Part shown: one piece after another, positions 6,181 through 9,791 of the stretch
Position numbering within the stretch: position 1 is the stretch's first letter
Layout of the letters: the number at the start of each line of letters is the position of its first letter
Assembly: GCA_964432975.1 (NCBI GenBank)
Contig: CAYSPS010000027.1
Coordinates: 1 to 9,791, forward strand
DNA: 9,791 nucleotides
Origin: CAYSPS01 sp964432975
GTDB lineage: Bacteria; Babelota; Babeliae; Babelales; UBA12409
Reading direction: 5' to 3'
The notes under the pieces: generated by a model
What the model saw: only the letters and a program-made list of their open reading frames with translations
Database searches by the model: none
Told to the model about the DNA's origin: nothing
Made by a program: the position numbers and the translations under genes

Positions 6181-6666
6181 CTACCGTCGTGCACTTATTG
6201 TCAAGACCGATTGAAACAAGTTTCTCAACCGCTTTTTTGCAACCCCTGGCGTTACTTGCTCATGCACAAACGCATTAACGACATAATAGGCGTTGTTCGC
6301 ACGTTCAGCATACCGTGTATTGCGCAAAAAATCTCGCATACGAGCTAGCTTTGTACACGCCGCATCATCACGTAAAGGTGCGTCAAAAAGATCACATGAC
6401 ATGCGTAAAAATTCACATATAACTGAATGCACAAGCCATCCCCATGATGGTGACGTTACAGGCGCAGCATTACCAAGCAGCTGCTGTCGAAATTCTTGCA
6501 AACGTTGCATAAGCGGATCAATAATATCAGCATATTCGCGGCAAAGTCGTTGACGCTCATAATCTCTACGATCTGCTTTTGACATGGGTGGAAACGTCTT
6601 ACCAGCATATATACCAAGCGGCAAACCCAACAAAAATCCTATAAAGAGTTTCTTTAATGCGCACAC
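6181..6666 (-). CDS. Exported protein of unknown function, 161 residues
   Basis: I do not recognise this family. The open frame extends upstream to a TTG at 6753, but I place the start at the GTG at 6666. AGGGGG (CCCCCT on the + strand, 6671-6676) lies four bases upstream, and the best promoter sits between the two candidates, which rules out the longer one. From the GTG the protein opens with a Sec-type signal, MCALKKLFIGFLLGLPLGIYAG. An Arg/Asp/Glu-rich, probably helical region follows (about 30-65, ADRRDYERQRLCREY and onward). After that come a short loop with PSWGW and further helices to an Arg-rich end. Cysteines are at 2, 42, 84, 91 and 104. It is the first gene of a two-gene leftward operon with the GNAT protein, so the two may act together. 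Confidence 0.6.
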   Translation of the reverse strand: MCALKKLFIGFLLGLPLGIYAGKTFPPMSKADRRDYERQRLCREYADIIDPLMQRLQEFRQQLLGNAAPVTSPSWGWLVHSVICEFLRMSCDLFDAPLRDDAACTKLARMRDFLRNTRYAERANNAYYVVNAFVHEQVTPGVAKKRLRNLFQSVLTISARR

Positions 6667-6718
6667 GACGCCCCCTAAAAATTCAGATACAAAAGTATTT
6701 AAGTGTTTTATAATAATT

Positions 6719-6747
6719 ATATTAGCAAAAATTCGCACATGCGTCAA
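6719..6747 (-). promoter_or_regulatory. Promoter of the unknown exported protein / GNAT operon
   Basis: Read on the minus strand, TTGACG (6747-6742) matches the -35 consensus at five of six positions. A 17-base spacer leads to TAATAT (6724-6719), which is preceded by TGC as an extended -10. Transcription should start near 6712, about 46 bases before the GTG at 6666. This position also supports the shorter reading of that gene. Confidence 0.55.
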
Positions 6748-6812
6748 ATCCAATTACACGCGCCTGAAGCACGGTAATCTCAAATAATATCATAAAAACA
6801 TATAAATTTATT

Positions 6813-6840
6813 TTGCTAAATTGAAAATTTCACCTATACT
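6813..6840 (+). promoter_or_regulatory. Possible promoter for dus-mreC
   Basis: TTGCTA (6813-6818), a 16-base spacer and TATACT (6835-6840) make a fair sigma-70-type promoter. A second TATACT at 6872-6877 lies too close to the ATG at 6895 to leave much leader. The leader contains an AGAGCTCT palindrome (6862-6869) and ends in an A/T-only run just before the start codon. Confidence 0.35.
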
Positions 6841-6894
6841 TAATCATGAATCATCTGCAATAGAGCTCTTGTATACTTTTTTAAAAAGTTTTTT

Positions 6895-7868
6895 ATGTAC
6901 TGGCAAGAACCACTTATTATTCGTACCATTTCATATCCACGCTTTATTGGCGGACCACTTGACGGTTATACTGATACGCCATTTCGACTTACCGTACGAC
7001 AATTTTCGCCCGATCATATTATGTATAGCACCATCCGGCACGCTTCTTGTATTGCGCATGAGCGTGGCGGCCAGCGTGCGCTTGCGCTTGATCCACATGA
7101 TCGTCCACTCTTTTTCCAAATTACTGCCAATCATGCTGCACCAGTTCAAGCAGCTGTTGAACGCATTGTAGCACAGGCACCACATGCGATTGACTTAAAT
7201 ATCGCCTGCCCGGCAAAAAATATTATCAAATCACATTCCGGTTCGGCACTTATGGCAGACAGAGAAACACTCGTAAATATCGTTAAAATTTTGCGTGCAC
7301 ANNNNNNNNNNCGCCAATGGCGCTCACCATCAAAATGCGTGCCGGCTTTAAAGAGCCAAACGCGAGCACTATCGCTCAATTACTGTGTGACTTGGGTGTC
7401 GATGCGCTGGCAATTCATCCACGGTTGCAAACGCAAAAATTTGGTGGTCAGCTAGATCTTTCGATCGTCAAAGAAATTAAAGAGTCTGTAACAATCCCCG
7501 TTCTTTACTCTGGCGGTATTCACACGTTTGCTGATGCAAAAACGGTTTATGAACAAACCGGCGTTGATGGCTTTTTGATTGGACGCGCACTGCTTGGTCA
7601 GCCCTGGAAGCTCGCGCAATTAAGTGCACATGCAACTGGAAAAGAATTTACCATTTCACGTGCACACATCATGCGCACCGCAGCACATCATTTTGAACGC
7701 ATGTGTTTAACGTATGGTGCACGCAGTCTTTACGCATTTCGAAAACATGCACATTATTATATACGAGGATTTACTGATGGGAATGAACTTAAACACGCAT
7801 TTTTTAGCGCAACATCAGTTGAACAGGTAAAAGAATTGTTGCAAAGGCACGCGGGTGATTGTCAGTAA
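6895..7868 (+). CDS. dus: tRNA-dihydrouridine synthase, interrupted by an assembly gap
   Basis: This FMN enzyme reduces uridines in the tRNA D-loop to dihydrouridine using NADPH. The left part (135 readable residues) has GGPLDGYTDTPFR (19-31, the FMN-binding start of the barrel), FFQITANHAAPVQAA, and LNIACPAKNI (101-110) with catalytic Cys105. The usual GCP is ACP here. After the Ns, the frame at 7314 onward continues with PMALTIKMRAGF, then HPRLQTQKFGG (normally HGRTR), then VLYSGGIHTFADA and VDGFLIGRALLGQPW, all in family order. The two parts are in different frames only because 10 Ns is a placeholder, so I treat this as one intact gene of about 320 residues. No clear ribosome binding site precedes the ATG. 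It overlaps mreC by 14 bases. The Dus subtype is not certain. Confidence 0.85.
7302..7311. other. Assembly gap of 10 Ns inside dus
   Basis: Ten Ns replace unknown bases. The codon left open on the left begins at 7300 (CA-), and the first codon on the right ends in -CG at 7313. Keeping the frame requires a true length of 2 modulo 3. Comparison with typical Dus spacing between the SALM helix and the KxR strand suggests only about four or five missing codons, so a real gap of roughly 8 or 11 bases. Confidence 0.95.
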
Positions 7869-8841
7869 AAAAAAATTATTACTTGCCGCCAGCATTGTAG
7901 GTGCAAGTGTCGGCACTTTTTACCTACGCCATGAATTCAGCGCAGTGCTTGATAATGCATGCAGCACCCTTGCATACCCTTTTCTTGTGGTGCAACACCA
8001 AATAACTGCAAAAATAAGCGCCTGGCAACAAGCGCGTATTACTGCCGAAGAACTACGTACGCAGCTTAATACACTGCAAGCAGAGCATGACCAATTACTC
8101 AGTCAAATTATTGTACATAACGCGCTTGAAACTTATGCGCAAGCAATCGAGCCGCTCCTGGCCTTCAAACAACGATATAATTTAGAACATGCATATCCGG
8201 TGCACATCATTTTTACACACATTGGCCCTGATGAACACTACATTCTGATCGATGGTGGCGATAATTGCAATTTTAACGATCAGTACATTGCAATTAAAGA
8301 TAACCATCTGGTAGGACGTGTGACGCATACCTACCCATATCACAGCAAGGTCACGCTTATTACCGACAAACGCATTAACATTGCTGCATATTGCACAAAA
8401 ACAAAAACAATTGGTATTCACAGTGGCACCAATCGCACGCATACGGGAGCACTTCAATTTGTGCATCATCTCCAAGATCTTGTCATGGATGACTTAGTAC
8501 TCTCAAGTGGCCAAGGCCATGTATATCCACAAGGTTTTTGTTTAGGCAAAATTGTTTTTATTCAAAAAAAAGAAGTTGAATACGACGTGAGCACGCAACC
8601 GCTCATTGATCTTGAAAATTTATCGTATTGTCTTCTGGTACACGTTGATACACTCCATCATCGACCAACTGCTAATACCATGCATATGGTTGAGCCGAGC
8701 AAGCAGATGACGACACCCCATCTCGTGCAACATGCGCAAGAAGTGAAAACAGCGGACGCGCAGAACCATGCACCTTGCCCAGCAAACGATCAAATAACGA
8801 CGGCACCGGCTGCCGAACCCACTCAATCTCTCGTTCAATAA
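7855..8841 (+). CDS. mreC: Rod shape-determining protein MreC
   Basis: MreC is a bitopic membrane protein that links the MreB elongation machinery to peptidoglycan synthases on the outer face. The order here is typical. A short cytoplasmic KKK and a membrane helix lie at about 7-24, and a coiled coil (AEELRTQLNTLQAEHDQLL) at about 64-82. The paired beta-barrel domain follows, with YILIDGGDNCNFNDQYIAI, HLVGRVT (151-157), KVTLITDKR (165-173), GALQF, DLVLSSGQGHVYPQG (213-227) and a final LLVHV (260-264). The remaining 60 or so residues are a low-complexity polar tail encoded antisense to sppA. The start is a GTG with AAAGG at 7843-7847, seven bases upstream. The gene overlaps dus by 14 bases and is surely co-transcribed with it. 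mreB and mreD are not in the window. Confidence 0.85.
   Translation: MIVSKKKLLLAASIVGASVGTFYLRHEFSAVLDNACSTLAYPFLVVQHQITAKISAWQQARITAEELRTQLNTLQAEHDQLLSQIIVHNALETYAQAIEPLLAFKQRYNLEHAYPVHIIFTHIGPDEHYILIDGGDNCNFNDQYIAIKDNHLVGRVTHTYPYHSKVTLITDKRINIAAYCTKTKTIGIHSGTNRTHTGALQFVHHLQDLVMDDLVLSSGQGHVYPQGFCLGKIVFIQKKEVEYDVSTQPLIDLENLSYCLLVHVDTLHHRPTANTMHMVEPSKQMTTPHLVQHAQEVKTADAQNHAPCPANDQITTAPAAEPTQSLVQ
8672..8841. other. 170-bp antisense overlap of mreC and sppA 3' ends
   Basis: The mreC stop (8839-8841) lies inside sppA, and the sppA stop (TAG on the minus strand, 8674-8672) lies inside mreC. The overlap covers the mreC tail from about residue 273, beyond its conserved domain, and sppA from about residue 249. 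Codon first positions face each other on the two strands. Confidence 0.75.
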
Positions 8842-9583
8842 GTGCGAGTTCTTTTATTTTCTGTGTCGCTGTTGAAAGCGATCCGAGCGCATCAACTAAG
8901 CCAGATTTTAATGCATCATTACCGGTAAACAAACGACCGTTTGCCCATTGATCAGCAGTTGTAAGCGACAATTTGCGCGCAAGAGCAATATCACGTATAA
9001 ATTGTTGATAACTACTATCAGCAAGCGCTTGCAACATCTGCTGTTGCTCTGGCGTAGCGGCAGTAAACATATTAAGCGCCGATTTATAAGCGCCCGCTTT
9101 ATGGATTTCGTAATTTACATTGTACTTACTAAGCAACTCGCCCAGCTTAAATTGATCAATGTAACTCCCGATGCTGCCAACAATGGCAGATGGCGAAGCA
9201 ATAATATAATCAGCGGCTGCTGCAATATAATACGATCCAGAAACACATAAATTATATGTCAGCGCAACAACTGGTTTGCGATATTCATGTTTAAGCCGCA
9301 AAATTTCAGCGTACAATGCTTGCACAGAACCTGCAGCACCTCCGGGGCTTTCTATCTCCAGAAGCACTGCCTTGATTTGTGGATCTTTAAAAAATTGCTC
9401 AAGAGGTTCGTAATACTCATCGACATCTTCAATAACCGTATCGATTTTAACACGTGCAACTTTTGTGCATGGGATCACCAAACACCGATATTGTTCTTTA
9501 ATCCCTTTGACCAAACGTGGCGCAACGCTGAGCAAAATTAAAATAAGGAGAACGGTACTTAAAAAACTCGTTAATTTTGCCAT
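8672..9583 (-). CDS. sppA: SppA-type signal peptide peptidase, S49 family
   Basis: This membrane-anchored serine protease of 303 residues degrades cleaved signal peptides and other membrane-associated peptides. It has the short, single-domain form. A membrane anchor is at about 8-24. The S49 core includes VLLEIESPGGAAGSVQAL (73-90), VSGSYYIAAAADYIIASPSAIVGSIG (its centre near 125) with catalytic Ser115, and KAGAYKSAL (162-170) with the general-base Lys167. Their spacing of 52 residues equals that in Bacillus SppA. ADQWANGRLFTGNDALKSGLVD (about 210-231) is the usual closing helix motif. I start at the ATG at 9583 because AGAGGT lies a few bases upstream. The frame runs open to 9640 but codes for nothing convincing there. 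The last 55 residues are antisense to the mreC tail, although PSLFDRLLG in that part looks family-like. Confidence 0.87.
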   Translation of the reverse strand: MAKLTSFLSTVLLILILLSVAPRLVKGIKEQYRCLVIPCTKVARVKIDTVIEDVDEYYEPLEQFFKDPQIKAVLLEIESPGGAAGSVQALYAEILRLKHEYRKPVVALTYNLCVSGSYYIAAAADYIIASPSAIVGSIGSYIDQFKLGELLSKYNVNYEIHKAGAYKSALNMFTAATPEQQQMLQALADSSYQQFIRDIALARKLSLTTADQWANGRLFTGNDALKSGLVDALGSLSTATQKIKELALIEREIEWVRQPVPSLFDRLLGKVHGSARPLFSLLAHVARDGVSSSACSAQPYAWY

Positions 9584-9619
9584 ATGACCTCTTTTTCTAT
9601 ATGCATGAAATTTTGCCAA

Positions 9620-9648
9620 AGCATAGCATGGAACGCACAAAAGAACAA
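9620..9648 (-). promoter_or_regulatory. Possible sppA promoter
   Basis: On the minus strand TTGTTC (9648-9643), a 17-base spacer and TATGCT (9625-9620) preceded by TGC give an extended -10 promoter with a weak -35. It is divergent from the tRNA promoter just to the right. Confidence 0.35.
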
Positions 9649-9658
9649 AGACATGTTT

Positions 9659-9687
9659 TTGACTTTGTCATTCTTTTCATTTAAGAT
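9659..9687 (+). promoter_or_regulatory. Promoter of tRNA-Val
   Basis: TTGACT (9659-9664, five of six consensus bases), a spacer of exactly 17 bases and TAAGAT (9682-9687) form one of the better promoters in the window. Transcription would start near 9694, giving a leader of about 28 bases before the tRNA. That leader contains a small hairpin-forming repeat, GCAC-GAAAT-GTGC (9692-9704). Confidence 0.6.
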
Positions 9688-9721
9688 AAAAGCACGAAAT
9701 GTGCGTTGTGCCCGAGAGCAC

Positions 9722-9791
9722 GGGCGGTTAGCTCAGTTGGTAGAGCATCAGTCTTACAAACTGAGGGTCACTGGTTCGAGTCCAGTACCGC
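9722..9791 (+). tRNA. tRNA-Val(UAC), 3' end cut by window edge
   Basis: The acceptor 5' strand is GGGCGGT (9722-9728). The D arm is GCTC...GAGC. The anticodon stem TCAGT/ACTGA encloses loop CTTACAA with anticodon TAC at 9755-9757, which reads GUA valine codons. The T arm ACTGG-TTCGAGT-CCAGT follows. The 3' acceptor strand has only ACCGC before the window ends, so the last bases of the acceptor stem, the discriminator and any CCA lie outside. Confidence 0.95.

Noticed and set aside
6667..6753. Longer version of the unknown exported protein, starting at a TTG at 6753
   Set aside because: No ribosome binding site precedes it. It would start upstream of the best promoter and would put a stretch of residues before a clear signal peptide.
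8829..8858. CTCG...CGAG followed by a T-rich run as a terminator for mreC
   Set aside because: It has only a four-base stem with an 11-base loop, and it lies within sppA coding sequence. Not convincing.
9584..9640. Longer SppA start at 9640
   Set aside because: The ATG at 9583 has AGAGGT just upstream and begins a standard membrane anchor. The 19 extra residues are not signal-like, and the predicted promoter lies in that region.

Overview
The window looks like part of the small genome of a host-associated bacterium. My best guess is a member of Candidatus Dependentiae (TM6/Babeliae), which live inside protists. This is inferred from gene style, not from a marker gene. It rests on short divergent proteins, several small proteins with Sec signal peptides, a deoxynucleoside kinase of animal-like type, a granulin-like cysteine pattern in a mini-protein, and an intergenic repeat with a CTCGGGACGAACGG core.

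Layout from left to right. Positions 1-250 hold a non-coding repeat and a promoter. Then come a NhaC-family Na+/H+ antiporter (+, 256-1839), a 59-residue secreted cysteine-rich mini-protein (-, 1857-2036), and an RlmB/TrmH-type 2'-O-ribose RNA methyltransferase (-, 2122-2880). The methyltransferase is divergent from a secreted Hsp20-like protein (+, 2988-3590), and their promoters face each other across a short dyad. Next are alanine racemase (+, 3580-4797), whose reading frame contains a terminator-like hairpin, and a deoxynucleoside kinase (+, 4881-5585). A leftward pair follows: an exported protein of unknown function (-, 6181-6666) and a GNAT acetyltransferase with an N-terminal membrane or signal segment (-, 5594-6148). 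Then come tRNA-dihydrouridine synthase, interrupted by a 10-N assembly gap (+, 6895-7868), MreC (+, 7855-8841), and an SppA-type S49 peptidase (-, 8672-9583). The 3' ends of mreC and sppA overlap antisense by 170 bp. A tRNA-Val(UAC) is cut off by the right edge of the window (+, 9722-9791).

The genes fall into three themes. Envelope and cell-wall functions are alr (D-Ala for peptidoglycan), mreC (cell shape) and sppA (membrane proteolysis). RNA modification and translation are rlmB, dus and tRNA-Val. The remaining genes suit life in a host: ion antiport, nucleoside salvage, and four small proteins with export signals (the cysteine-rich peptide, the Hsp20-like protein, the 161-residue unknown and the GNAT). 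No stretch of 300 bases or more lacks a gene. The longest gaps are 1-255 and 6667-6894, and both carry promoter-like sequences.

The observations most worth following up are the granulin-like mini-protein, the face-to-face promoters at 2918-2947, the hairpin inside alr, the exported acetyltransferase operon, and the antisense mreC/sppA overlap.
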